DNA of 64,000 nt from assembly GCA_003550325.1 (NCBI GenBank), contig QKWP01000205.1, positions 317,081 to 381,080 on the forward strand, given 5' to 3'. A program made the position numbers and the translations under genes. Of the stretch, positions 46,127-56,588 are shown in pieces (position 1 is the stretch's first letter; every line of letters begins with the position of its first letter). The DNA comes from Gigaspora rosea. Taxonomy: Eukaryota; Glomeromycota; Glomeromycetes; Diversisporales; Gigasporaceae. Under the pieces are notes generated by a model. That model searched no databases. It had not been told where the DNA came from and saw only the letters and a program-made list of their open reading frames with translations.

Positions 46127-46463
46127 GGGTATTACACATTAAAACAGCCCTTTTTTGCAAGTTTGAAAATTGTGTTTTCATTAGATATATATAAATTTTG
46201 ATATGATTAATATTTTTTAATTATAAATAAAAGTCGATTTGTATAATAAAAAATCAAAATAATTGTAAAAAAAAAATTACATAAGGCCGTGTAAGGCCAA
46301 CACATCACGAGATTATCTAATAGTAACCTGTTACATTTAACCAATCAAAATCATGAAATTCAATTAATTCCGGATCAGTTTGAAAATCAAAACAAATAAT
46401 TAAACTCAATTATCTCAAAATAAATTATATATAAAAAAAGGCTGTTTTAATGTGTAACACCCC
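46127..46463. mobile_element. TIR element, GGGTATTACACATTAAAACA ends
   Basis: ~30-bp inverted ends (GGGTATTACACATT...CAGCC and its complement ending CACCCC) flanked by TATA on both sides. Interior AT-rich, non-coding. Confidence 0.75.
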
Positions 46464-46507
46464 TATATAAGATTAAAAGAAGTTTAATATACTTTACATG
46501 GATGTGA

Positions 46508-47130
46508 TGTGCTTGTATATCGCACCCTAATTTGATTGGCTAATTTTGCAAATTATTATTTTTAAAAAAATAACCAATTTTTTTTTAAAATTCTTTAGAT
46601 TAAGAATTAGTCTAAAACATATTAAAGAAAAGTTCTAAAATTTTTGTGCTTATATGCAAAATTTAGTGCTGAACAAGTTTACTTAGTCAAATTAAAAAGG
46701 TTGTCTTAATAAAATTTAGAGAAATTAGCAAAAAATGAGTTAAAAAAAATTAAAAAATTGCAAATATCTTTAAATTTTATTGACTAAGTAAACTTGTTTA
46801 GCACAAAATTTTGCATATATATGCAAAAATATTTAAGAATTTCCTAAGTAACCTTTTAACCTAACTCTAACCTAAAAGTTTTAACGGATACGTGTCATTT
46901 CACCAACAATCATTTCACTAACAGCTCACTTCACCGACATCACAACAAGTGACAATTTACTGAAAATACATACCTAACCCTATGTGATGTCAGCTAAGTG
47001 AACTTTCGATGAAATGATTGTCGGTGAAGTAACCACCTTCCGTTTTAACAATAATTTATTGATTTTTTTAAAAAGATTGATCTACAAATTTAGCCAATTA
47101 AATTAGAATATGATATATAAGCACATCGCA
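46508..47130. mobile_element. TIR element GATGTGCTTGTATATCGCA, containing a second insertion
   Basis: The left arm GATGTGCTTGTATATCGCAC...AATTTGATTGGCTAATTTTG and the right arm complement (to ~47130, ATATATAAGCACATC) are inverted. Inside, a second inverted pair GTGCT..AACAAGTTTACTTAGTC (46650-46700, 46780-46830) and the element at 46886-47041 are nested. No gene. Confidence 0.65.
46886..47041. mobile_element. 156-bp ACCGACAA-family element with 8-bp duplication
   Basis: Tips GGATACGTGTCATTTCACC and the complement of GGAAGGTGGTTACTTCACC. Flanks are identical GTTTTAAC (46878-46885, 47042-47049). It is a short version of 37557-38471. Confidence 0.85.
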
Positions 47131-47344
47131 GAGTGCGAGATATGCATTTATTCAATTAATAAAATTATTTAAATTATTATTAACTATTGCTTTTAAATTA
47201 TTTAATTAATGATCTGGATAAGATCAGCAGAATTACTATATTGGAACAATAGTAAATTTTGGAAATAAGTACAATATAAATTTTTATTATATATTGAAAT
47301 CTGAGCAAAATCAAAGTAATTTTTTTATTAAGTTAATAATACAT

Positions 47345-47580
47345 GTCAATTAATTGAAAGTTGTAGAGCTCGTCAAGACTCATCTAACAGTAGTTAGATT
47401 ATTCAAATTATTAAAAAATGATTGGCCAATTATATAAAATCTCTATACTGTATAAACAATATTTGTTTAAACATAGTTAAGTCAATTGTTTTTAATAATA
47501 TCTCACTATTCACTAGGCCGATTTGGATAATCTAACTACTATTAGATGCATCTTAATGAGCTCTACAACTTTCAATTAAT
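47345..47580. mobile_element. Foldback element, TTGAAAGTTGTAGAGCTC arms
   Basis: Arms 47345-47415 and 47510-47580 are inverted (GAAAGTTGTAGAGCTC, CATCTAA.AGTAGTTAGATTA). They share the arm core with 32990-33502 and 63480-63750. Non-coding. Confidence 0.75.
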
Positions 47581-47652
47581 TAAAATGTATCATTAATTTA
47601 ATAAAAAATTACTTTTATTTGACTCCGCTTAGATTTTAGCATATAGTTAATA

Positions 47653-48540
47653 TTATAGGAACTTTGCTTCAATTTTTAATATAAAAATTCTGCTGATCTT
47701 ATTCAGATAAGCAATTAATTCTTCTTTACTTGAATCAACTACTTTTATATATAAATCAAAAATTAAATTTAATATTAAAGGATCTAATCCCTCTATAATT
47801 CTACTATAAATTATTGATTGTAAAACTAAAATTAGTTCTTTATTGTAATTTTTTTCCTTTTTCAATTTTTACTAAACTTTTAAAATAAAACAAGATAAAT
47901 TACAGGAAATTGTAATAGATATCAAATTTGATAAAAATATTTATTCTTTATTTGTTAAAAAAAATAAAAATAAAATGTTAATAACTATTATTTCTATTAT
48001 CCAAATATTCTTAAAGCTTTTTGTATCATTTTCTTGTTTTATATTATTTTTATTTTATTCATCATTATTAAAAATTATTTAGCTACTTTATGTTCATTTT
48101 TAGATTCTTTATATGAAAAATTTAATAAACTACCTACCACTTTTATTAAAATAATAAGTATCATTAGTAAAATCATTAATTATAGTTAAAGCTTGACTAG
48201 ATAATTTATTATATCTTTCTTGTAAATATAATTTTTGAGCAATTTCAAAACTTTTACTAAAAAATAAAGAATAAAAAAAATCTGCTTATTTAATTCTTCA
48301 TTAATTTAATCTTTTCATTAAGTTTTTCTTGTATTTCACTTATAACTTGTATAGAAGCTTCTTCAATTACTTTAGCTTTTGTTTTATTTCATTAATATCT
48401 TTTCAATTCTTGTTTTATTTTAGCAATATCTTTTTTAAATTCCTGTTTTATATTATAAAGATCTTTTTTAGCTATTTATTTCTTATTTTTCTTCTTTATA
48501 AACTTACTGTTTAACAATCTTTTTGACATTTTTCTTTCTT
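47653..48540 (-). pseudogene. Coiled-coil coding relic
   Basis: The minus strand from ~48530 reads MSKRLLNSKFIKKKN, then AKKDLYNIKQEFKKDIAKIK, VIEEASIQVISEIQEKLNEK, SFEIAQKLYLQERYNKLSSQ, ALTIINDFTNDTYYF and, in a clean 70-codon frame (47653-47865), KELILVLQSIIYSRIIEGLD with YIKVVDSSKEELIAYLNK. Several stops and frameshifts separate the pieces. The Lys/Glu/Ile heptads suggest a coiled coil. No family recognised. Confidence 0.45.
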
Positions 48541-48809
48541 GCTTAATTTTTTTTTAATTGTATTTCATTGATAAAATAAAATATAAGTTGTTTAACTATT
48601 TACTTAGAAAATAATATTACATAATTTTAGAATTTAAAAAATAATATTATATAATTATAAGTACCAATTAAAATCACATCTAATTTTTTTTATTCTACAT
48701 GATATTTTATTTTATATATTTATTGAAACAATAAAAAATTTTTAAGTTTTCCAGATTTAGTTTTATAAAAAAAAAGAGGTAAAACCAAAAAAAAACTAAA
48801 AAAATAAAG

Positions 48810-48956
48810 TACAATCAAGAATTATTCCTGAAGAAATTGAAGAATTCAAAAATGAAATCATAAAAGAATTGTTTTTAAAAAATTTGAAACAATTAGAAGA
48901 ATATTATTTTCTTTTTCAGCAATTTATTGTAACAAAAACAAATAACCAGTTTTAAT
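48810..48956 (+). pseudogene. Short coding relic
   Basis: 49 codons without a start: VQSRIIPEEIEEFKNEIIKE and LEEYYFLFQQFIVTKTNNQF, then TAA. It looks like a C-terminal helix of an unidentified protein. Confidence 0.35.
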
Positions 48957-48987
48957 ATATTTTACTTTTTTTGAATGCTTTTCAATA

Positions 48988-49250
48988 CAGTCAACCCTTC
49001 ATAAATGCAACTCATAGGGACAAGCCTACAATGTGCATTTAGAGAGGTTTGCATTTAGAGAGAGCCAATTAAATTGCAGCTTTAAAAATTAGATCATCAA
49101 GTTTGTAATTTTCAAATCAAATCAAATATTTGTCAAATCAAATTAAATTTGGCCATATTTGAATTTGATCAAATCAAATATAGTCAAATTTGAATTTGAA
49201 TTTGATCAAATATTTGATTCAAATATTTAAGATCAAATCAAATTGTGGAA
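48988..49250. repeat. Mariner-end fragment and TTTGATTTGAAATT low-complexity repeat
   Basis: CAGTCAACCCTTCATAAATG preceded by TA (48986) looks like one end of a pogo/mariner element. GTTTGCATTTAGAGAG follows. 49086-49245 is a run of AAATCAAAT/ATTTGAATTTGAT repeats. Confidence 0.5.
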
Positions 49251-49260
49251 CCCTAATAGT

Positions 49261-49395
49261 CAGTGTTGGGCTCGCTTATAAGTCCAGTAAAATTGAACTG
49301 GAACTGGACTTATAAATAGTCCACTGGACTTATAAGTCCAGTAGTCCAGTTTATAAGTCCAGTAAAGTGGACTTTTGGTCCAGAGCCCAACACTA
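49261..49395. mobile_element. hAT-like MITE with TTATAAGTCCAG repeats
   Basis: The ends CAGTGTTGGGCTC and GAGCCCAACACTA are inverted and fit the hAT tip. The interior has GGACTTATAAGTCCAG palindromes. The flanks CTAATAGT and ACTGTAGT agree only in part, so the 8-bp duplication is eroded or absent. Confidence 0.65.
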
Positions 49396-50661
49396 ACTGT
49401 AGTAGTTCAATAAATAAATATATATATAATTTATTAATAATTTTATTTATTTTTTTAAAAAACTTTAAAAATTACAAATATAAAGCAAAATATTGATAGT
49501 ATTTTTATTAAAAAAATATATAAAATAAAAGAAAAAAAAGCAGTATTATTTGTATATAAAAAAAAACAAACCAAAAAATAAAGTTTTACATTTTATCTGT
49601 AATAAATAACATGTAATTTGAATTATATTTGTTTTGTATTACTCATTATTCAAGTAAATTTGCTTTTGTAATTTAAAACTTTTAATAAATTAATTATTGT
49701 AACTCAAATGTTCAAATAAAACTCAAAAAATATTATTCTAATGATTTGAGTACTCTTTAGAGTTTAATTCACAAGTTACAAGTTTTTCAAATTTAGTTAT
49801 TAGGCTTTATTGTTAATTTAGTGCTTAAGTAATTTAAGAAGTATAATTTTACCAATTATTTATTTTATTATTTTTTTTGTTTTTTTTTTAAAAAAATTGT
49901 ATTTCCTCAACAAATAAGTGTAAATATTTAAAAAAAAAGTGTAGCTTTATAGATCTCATTCAAGGGCAATTACATTTTTTTTTGTAAATTTCTAATCTTA
50001 TTAAGATGGTACAATTTCAAATATATTTAAATGATTTTCATTCTAGTTATTATACAATTTGATAAATTCTATAAATTTTAAAATTATTTAAGCTATATTT
50101 TATAGTAAACTAAATGCATTCAAATCTCTAAAGAAGATATATAGTTGATCTATAGATATATAATAAAGAATTTTGTTAAGTATATTATATTCAATTAGTA
50201 TACAATTAACATTTTTTAGAATATCTATTTGCCAACTACAGTAGATATTTCTATTTATTCTGATCAGTTTGTACTATCTCCTATATATATTTTCTATCAT
50301 TTTAATATTTTGTTTATTTTTGTTTTAGCACTATATCCATTGGCAAGAAAGGAATGTATACTTAAACTATACTGACTATTTATTTGATATTTTTGTTCTA
50401 AATAATATAGAATAATAGTTGTAATTAATTTTGTAACGATAATAGCCCTATAGGTGCAGTTTAATTCATTGTTATAATTAATATTAAATATAATTGCTTC
50501 AATTGATAGATCATCTTTACAATAAAGCTATATATAAAACTGGTATTTGCAAAAGAAAAGCCTATAAAATGTTTTTATATTAATATATACTGTATAATAA
50601 ATTGTATAAATATTTACTTGCTATTTCTTTCTATTAACATTATTTATAGCAGATTTTATCT
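49396..50661. other. Intergenic, nothing recognised
   Basis: Plain AT-rich sequence on both strands; no repeat arms or coding peptides noticed. Confidence 0.5.
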
Positions 50662-50928
50662 TCATATAAAAAGCAGAAGTTGTTTTTTAAATAAAGTATA
50701 AAACATTTCTGAATGTTGTTCCAACAAGTATTTGTATTTATTTCTAGATATTTCTTTACTATAGTGCTCAATTTGACTATTTATAATAAAAACATGTAAG
50801 TTTTTAGATAAATCAAGTTTAATAGACTTCAAAAAGTAATAATATACAAGAGTATTACTATTAAATTCAATTGTTTGGTAGTAAAAAAATAACTTAAAAA
50901 GTAAAAGCAGAATATAATTTTTAAACAA
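50662..50928 (-). CDS. Hypothetical protein, 88 residues
   Basis: The open frame has a hydrophobic N-terminus (YILLLLFKLFFYY) and then a normal-looking segment: FNSNTLVYYYFLKSIKLDLS, KNLHVFIINSQIEHYSKEIS, KYLLEQHSEMFYTLFKKQ. It borders the tandem array and continues in the direction of its minus-strand peptides, so it may be the last exon or fragment of a decayed gene. No family recognised. The start is uncertain. Confidence 0.35.
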   Translation of the reverse strand: MFKNYILLLLFKLFFYYQTIEFNSNTLVYYYFLKSIKLDLSKNLHVFIINSQIEHYSKEISRNKYKYLLEQHSEMFYTLFKKQLLLFI

Positions 50929-50984
50929 AAGTGTTATATACTTTTTGTAAAATAGTAATTATTCTAAATAGAATTAAAGTAAAA

Positions 50985-53012
50985 CATTTTAATATTTGTA
51001 ATTTTGTATCTATATTGCTATTTTGTGACTTTTTATTATTATTTTTTTTTACTCTTTGCTTCACTTTCTTTTCTATTTTTTTTTTACTTCTTTCTTTACT
51101 TTTTTTTTCTTTTTCTATTAGTTTCTATATTTATTCTTTATAAACATAATGTTGTTTATTAGACTTATGTTTATTATTATTGGTAGTTTCTATAAGGTTA
51201 CAATTGATTATTAGTTTGCTATAGAAATTGTGCTTCAGCAACAACTGCATAATCTTTATAGATTTCTTAATCATGCCTTTCAAACTCAATAATAAAAAAT
51301 GAAAAAGGTATCTTCTTTTATTTTTAATAGCTGCAACAAATAAAGAACTACTTTCACTATGTTCTAGAACTAATTAGTAATACTCTTAAACAGGTTAAAA
51401 ATAAATCAAATCAAAAGTAACTAAATATTATATAGATAAGATTCCTTATCAAAAGATATTTAAAAATTTTTGTTCAAAACAAATAAATATAATAAAAATA
51501 AAAATAAAAGAAAACAATAGCAAAACAAAATACTAAAAATAAAAACAATTTTAATAAAATTAAATAATTATTTTAATACTTGATTCTGTATCTATTGTTG
51601 ACCTATGAAACATCACAAGAACGGACATAACTTTTGAACCAGTTATTCAAATTTGATGAAACTACCCCTATTTGACTAAGCTCATCGAGGCGGTTCGAAT
51701 GAGCTAAAGTACGTCCCTGTATGATATCTGTTTGCCAAGATAAAAGTCATCAAATATTTAGTCTATATTTATTCTTAGATCAGCAATCTGATTGGCCAGA
51801 AGATTGCTGTGGGCAAAAACATTAGATCTGGTATGTCTGAAAGATGTAGTTTTTATAGCTTATATTCTAGATATCTTATATATCATATTTATATCATTTA
51901 TCACATATATTACATTTATTATATTTATACTATATATTTTATTAATAGTAGTTGTAGTTTACACATGTAAAAAATATTGACCGTTATATTTGTAAAATTT
52001 CAAAAAGTATAAAAGCGGCCGATGTGGACCCCAAGTTCAACATCGAGTCTTCATACTCTTTCAATAAATAAATACAACTATTTACCACACAAATCAAACA
52101 GTTATTAGTATTCTCATATACTTTTAATTGTAGCCTCTTTTGTAATTGCAAATTACCTTAAATCTTCTTTGTTAAGTTTTATTAAAAATGCCTTCCGACT
52201 TAGATATATCACAGTAACAAAGTGAGATTACACAAAGTGTTCACTGTCTAAGATCGCTCTAGTTACCTAATATCTTTGAAGAAGTGGATATAGGATAATA
52301 CTATATTGCTATTTGGTATCTTTTTATTATTATCATTTTCTTTACTCTTTGCTTTACTTTCTTTTCTTACTTTTTCTTTTATATTTTTTTTTTTTTTACT
52401 AATTCCCATATCTATTCTTTATAAACATAATATTGTTTATTAAACTTATGTTCTTTATTATTAGTAGTTTCTATAAGTTTATAATTGATTATCAGTTTGC
52501 TATAGAATTGTGTTCTAGCAATAACTGTATAATCTTTATAATTTTTGATCATGCCTTTTGAACTCAATAATAAAAAATAAAAAAGTTGTCTTTTTTTATC
52601 TTTAATAGCTACAACAAAATCACAATAAGAAGAACTACTTCTACTATGTCCTAGAACTAATTAGTAATACTTCCAAACAGGTTCATAATGAACCAAATCA
52701 AAAGTAGCTAAATATTATAGATCAGATTCTTTATCAAGAGATATTTGGGAATTTTTTGTTCAAAAAAATAAAATAAAATAAAATAAAAAAAAAACATAAT
52801 AGCAAAACAAAATACTAAAAATAAAATGCAATTTTAATAAAATTAAATAATTATTTTAATATTAGTAATTTTGTATTTATATTGCTATTTTGTATTCTTT
52901 TATTATTATTTTTTTTGCTCCTTGCTTCACTTTATTTTCTATCTTTTTTACTCCTTTTTCTACTTTTTTTTTTATTTTTTCTATTAGTTCCTATAGTGCA
53001 GGACTACAAAAG
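50985..53012. repeat. Tandem array of ~575-bp units
   Basis: Unit 1 is about 50985-51556 and unit 2 about 51557-52840 (interrupted by a 705-bp solo LTR). Unit 3 starts near 52841 and is cut by LINE copy C at 53012. Shared landmarks are TGTATCTATATTGCTATTTT, TCTTTATAAACATAA, ATAATTGATTATCAGTTTGC and TACTAAAAATAAAA. On the minus strand unit 2 reads LATFDLVHYEPVWKYY, SRSSSSYCDFVVAIKDKKRQ, LFYFLLLSSKGMIKNYKDYT and VIARTQFYSKLIINYKLIET, with a matching broken version in unit 1. The array therefore derives from coding DNA. Confidence 0.7.
51596..52300 (+). mobile_element. Probable solo LTR, 705 bp
   Basis: It begins TGTTGACC, carries GTATAAAAG (52008-52016) and CAATAAATAAATACA (~52062) in the order expected of an LTR promoter and poly(A) signal, and ends GGATAATA. 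CTAT flanks both sides (51592-51595, 52301-52304). The uninterrupted site GTATCTATATTGCTATTT is present in the neighbouring unit near 51010. The end is AATA rather than the usual CA, so the superfamily is uncertain. Confidence 0.6.
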
Positions 53013-53024
53013 ACATCCAATTAA
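53013..53024. repeat. Target-site duplication of LINE copy C, 5' side
   Basis: ACATCCAATTAA, repeated at 60710-60721. Confidence 0.8.
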
Positions 53025-53230
53025 AAAATTTGAAAGATTAAAAAAACTTTTTCCTGTACACCCCTGAAATCATATAAACAACAAAATCACTACAGCAAAG
53101 AGCGTTTTTCATACACAAACATGATTAAGGCTAGATAAATAATAGCATTAAGCTACTGTCACCATTCCCGGACTACAAAATCAAGCGTAGAAGGACCCAA
53201 ATTACTTGTACACCATCTTCTTCAACAAAA

Positions 53231-53821
53231 TTGTTGCCGACTATATCGGCAATACAAGGCTATGAAAACGGAAGTACAGACATGCATATCTGTGCTGCTC
53301 CTCATACTGCTATAGATATAGATGATGACGACAAAGACCATACTACAAAGAAAATAAAAACCACCGCTATTCCTTTGACAGAAACATCTGGGACACCCTT
53401 CCCAAATAATAATAGCGAAAAAAATATAGAAAACTTGGGAAAATCTACTAAGACCCCGAATATTCCAGCTATGACGCCAGCGGACCTTCCGATCACAACA
53501 AACCACAAAATCTTCCCAGGACCCACATCAGCACCCATAATATTTTCCCACGACAATCCTTATATAGATCACGGGACCAACACAACAACTCAACAGACCG
53601 ATCAGCTGACCCCAACACTACAAGTGCCGGACCTGGGCACCGGATCTGATGCAGTTTCTTCTGACCTAACTCCCCGGACGAACGACCAATGCCATCCAAT
53701 ATTTACAGAAGCCGATTTCTTTGACGTTGACATCGCCGAGCCTAAAACACACTCAATATCCGAAAACATGGCAAACAAACAAGAGGATACGAAATGGAAA
53801 TTATGTCAGACAACACAATAG
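53231..53821 (+). CDS. LINE copy C ORF0, 196 residues, low-complexity
   Basis: An open frame rich in Thr, Pro, Asn and Asp, predicted disordered, with an acidic then basic patch (IDIDDDDKDHTTKKIK) that could be a nuclear localisation signal. There is no known domain. A non-ATG codon opens the frame at 53231; the first internal ATG lies at about 53264. The TAG stop (53819-53821) lies 14 nt beyond the candidate ATG of ORF1 (53803), in the same relative frame change as ORF0/ORF1 of copy B. It may alternatively be the N-terminal part of ORF1 separated by an indel. Confidence 0.55.
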   Translation: MLPTISAIQGYENGSTDMHICAAPHTAIDIDDDDKDHTTKKIKTTAIPLTETSGTPFPNNNSEKNIENLGKSTKTPNIPAMTPADLPITTNHKIFPGPTSAPIIFSHDNPYIDHGTNTTTQQTDQLTPTLQVPDLGTGSDAVSSDLTPRTNDQCHPIFTEADFFDVDIAEPKTHSISENMANKQEDTKWKLCQTTQ

Positions 53822-55552
53822 AATCGGAATCGGAATCACCATGTCAAACACATCTAGCAACCTTACCTCCTAAACCCACCTACAGTGTGATCGCATCCGG
53901 AAGAAGCACCACCGTCTATAATAAAGTCCCCTGATGAGAAATTATTTACAAATGGAAAGACAAAGTAGAGAAAAGACTAATAGAGATACGACAAAACTTG
54001 AGAGTTTACAATTTCGACGAGGAGACCTGGCACACAGACAAAATCATGGAAATTCTGCAATCAAAAGAAAACCTTACAGCTTTTATTAGACACAAATTAA
54101 ACACAAATCCGACCAATATTCAAATTCCGACTGCAATCAATGCAAAGCTACGCTACAAAGATACAGCTTTCTTTCGCTCCTTCACCCAAATAGCCTCAGC
54201 TCAAGCCTCCATCAAATAGAGTTCTCTACACTACTGAACAAAGCCATAGATCAATATAAAAGATTACACAACATACCGATAACTAATAAGACCAATGGGG
54301 ACCAAATATTCTTCGGGCTGTGGCAAAAAATTGCAATCGACTATATGAAGAACCTAGACTTCATAGACTTAAATGGCCATGAGATTACTAGCTGGATTTT
54401 CTATTTATGAGGCTTTGGAAAAATGGAAAAACATCTCGACTTTACAACTGCTCGTACAATAGCAAAAAATATACTCGATGAAACTATCGTCCCTCTTCCT
54501 GAACACCCAGATGACATTGACGAAAATATCCGCTCCATATTACCTTTCCAACTACCAATTATCGACCACTACAATACCCGCCAGATAGTTAGCACGCTCC
54601 AATTGATATTCTCATTCCAACAACTCCCTGAGGCATACTTTAAACACACACGCATGCCACTCCCACCCTACCCTGCAGACTTGACCCCCGAGATAACCAA
54701 CCACTTCCCTATCACAAAACACGCCGATCTCTGGTCCCTCCCAGAATATTGTAGGGAATTGCGCAATTATTACACTTTTAAAGAACTCCTGCCTTCATAT
54801 TTCTCACTACTGGTAGCAGAAGTGAAACCACAACTTCCAGTTACCCCACAGGAACTAAATGTTGAGATACGACACTTATTTCCATTTGCTGCTAAAAATG
54901 AGTCAGATTTCAAACAATATATAGATATCTTAAAGGAATACTACCGTTTCAAGAGACTGCCTAATGATTATCTCCGTCAGAAAAAACGCCTGCCAAAAGA
55001 ACCAACAGATCTAAGATTAAAAGGCAAAACACCTTCCCACTAATGGACTGTACCACTATAAAAAAACTTCATTTCAGAAGTAATAGATGAATACCATATT
55101 CCAGAACCACTACCTAATGCGTATACTGAGATCAATTTCACTAACAAGCCTGAACTCCCTGGGACTTCGGGAAAATCAAAGAAATAGAACTTAACATACC
55201 TATCATAAGCTCCAAGGAACTAGTCATCACTACAAGGAAGCTGCGGAAATTCTATTTCTTTCAACAACTCCCACAAAACTGGCTAAAAATTCCCATAAAA
55301 GAACGAAACCAACTGGTGGACCCCAACAAAAGACTGAAACTACCAAATGATCTCGAAACTCTCAAGAAAACTATCGAAAAAACACTACCCACCTTATCCA
55401 TAGATTTACCGATATCCGACTATGAAAAGGTCATTCCAACCATCGACACACTTCACGAAAAATTCGACTTCAGAACCACTTCACCATACTTATTCCAACT
55501 ACTCGACCAGCCAAAACCAGATTGGGACCTCTATGATTACGATGATGTCTGA
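53803..55552 (+). pseudogene. LINE copy C ORF1, about six ~57-residue helical repeats
   Basis: From the ATG at 53803 (MSDNTIESESESPCQTHL) the frame passes TGA-TGA at 53932-53937 (KVP--EIIYKW), a frameshift near 54219, and TGA at 54408 (FYL-GFGKM). It then enters degenerate tandem units starting near 54470. Each has LPxxPxDLxxEIxxxFP, a spacer, then a helix like LRxYYxFxxLPxxYF: for example LPPYPADLTPEITNHFP with LRNYYTFKELLPSYF, and LPVTPQELNVEIRHLFPF with LKEYYRFKRLPNDY. Units 4 and 5 are frameshifted in poly-A runs; unit 6 ends at the TGA 55550-55552. No RRM or CCHC knuckle is present. Nucleic-acid binding is assumed only from ORF1 position. Confidence 0.7.
55542..55552 (+). promoter_or_regulatory. 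Overlapping ORF1 stop and ORF2 start
   Basis: ATGATGTCTGA: two ORF2-frame ATG codons (55542, 55545) lie just before the ORF1 TGA (55550-55552). The overlap suits termination-reinitiation. Confidence 0.6.
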
Positions 55553-56588
55553 AAAAGAAAATGAAACACAATTACCGGCACAACTGTCGGAACCTGAAAG
55601 AAACATTATAAAACTGGATAAAATCAACAACAATATTAGAATCTCTACCCATAATATCTGCGGAATGTCACAACCACTTAAAATACAAAACTGAATCGAG
55701 TACTGTGCAAAATCGAACCTCCATATCATAGCCATTACTGAAACCAAACTCACTGATAACAAAACAAAAAATCTCCCAACCCTCTATACCACATATACTC
55801 TTCAAATTTCATACCATATACCCACCAACAGAGAAATACAAGCCTAGGCACCGCAATTATGGTTTACAACGAACTACAACCATACATACATGACATTAAA
55901 ACCCTACATGGGTCCGCAATTTACATCGATTTCTACTTTCCTTCTAACAAAACTCGCATCATCTCCACTTATATACCATCACAAGCAGACCACCCAGAGT
56001 TACACAAAAAACCCAAGAAAAAGTCTTCGCCTGGTTTCTAGAAGCAAAGAATAAGAACTGAAACGCTATCATTCTAGGGGACTTCAACGCAAACCAAGAC
56101 TGGACAAGAAATTCCAACTCTTCCAAAACCTCAACTCCGCCAATACTACTAGCCTACTTTCATTCCACAACATAACGGACCCCATCTGGATCGGCCCTAA
56201 TACAACTAGTCAGATTGGTGACATACGGTGCAACTCAGAAATCCTCCTAGATAAGGAAAAAATAGAACTAATTGACACTACTTATATTACAGATAGTGAT
56301 CACTGAATCATTACTACATCTTGGAACATAGACATCACAAAACAAAAAACCATTAGAAACAAGAAAAAAAGGAGGAAGATATACCACTACGAAAAGATGA
56401 CAAAAAAAAACTGGGAGGATTTCGTTTCAGAAATAGACAAATGCGACTGGAACGTCACTGCCGAAGAAGCACAGAACATAACTACATTAAACAGGACATA
56501 GAATAAATGGGCCACCAAGATAAAACAAATAATTAACAACCACATACACTTCTCATTCAAATTTCCAAAGCCCTTTTATGCATTTTCC
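55545..56588 (+). pseudogene. LINE copy C ORF2, APE-like endonuclease
   Basis: The motifs are STHNICGM (Asn), AITETKL (Glu), IILGDFNAN (Asp and Asn, intact GDFN) and TDSDH (Ser-Asp-His). TGA codons at 55692 (IQN-IEYC), 56059 (KN-NAIILGDF) and 56304 (SDH-IITTSW) all stand where Trp fits. Frameshifts occur near 55840, 56020 and 56150. The fold would nick target DNA. Catalytic residues are better kept than in copy B. Confidence 0.85.

Noticed and set aside
53222..53699. Minus-strand open frames opposite ORF0 of LINE copy C
   Set aside because: Mirror frames caused by the G-poor, stop-poor sense strand; no independent support.
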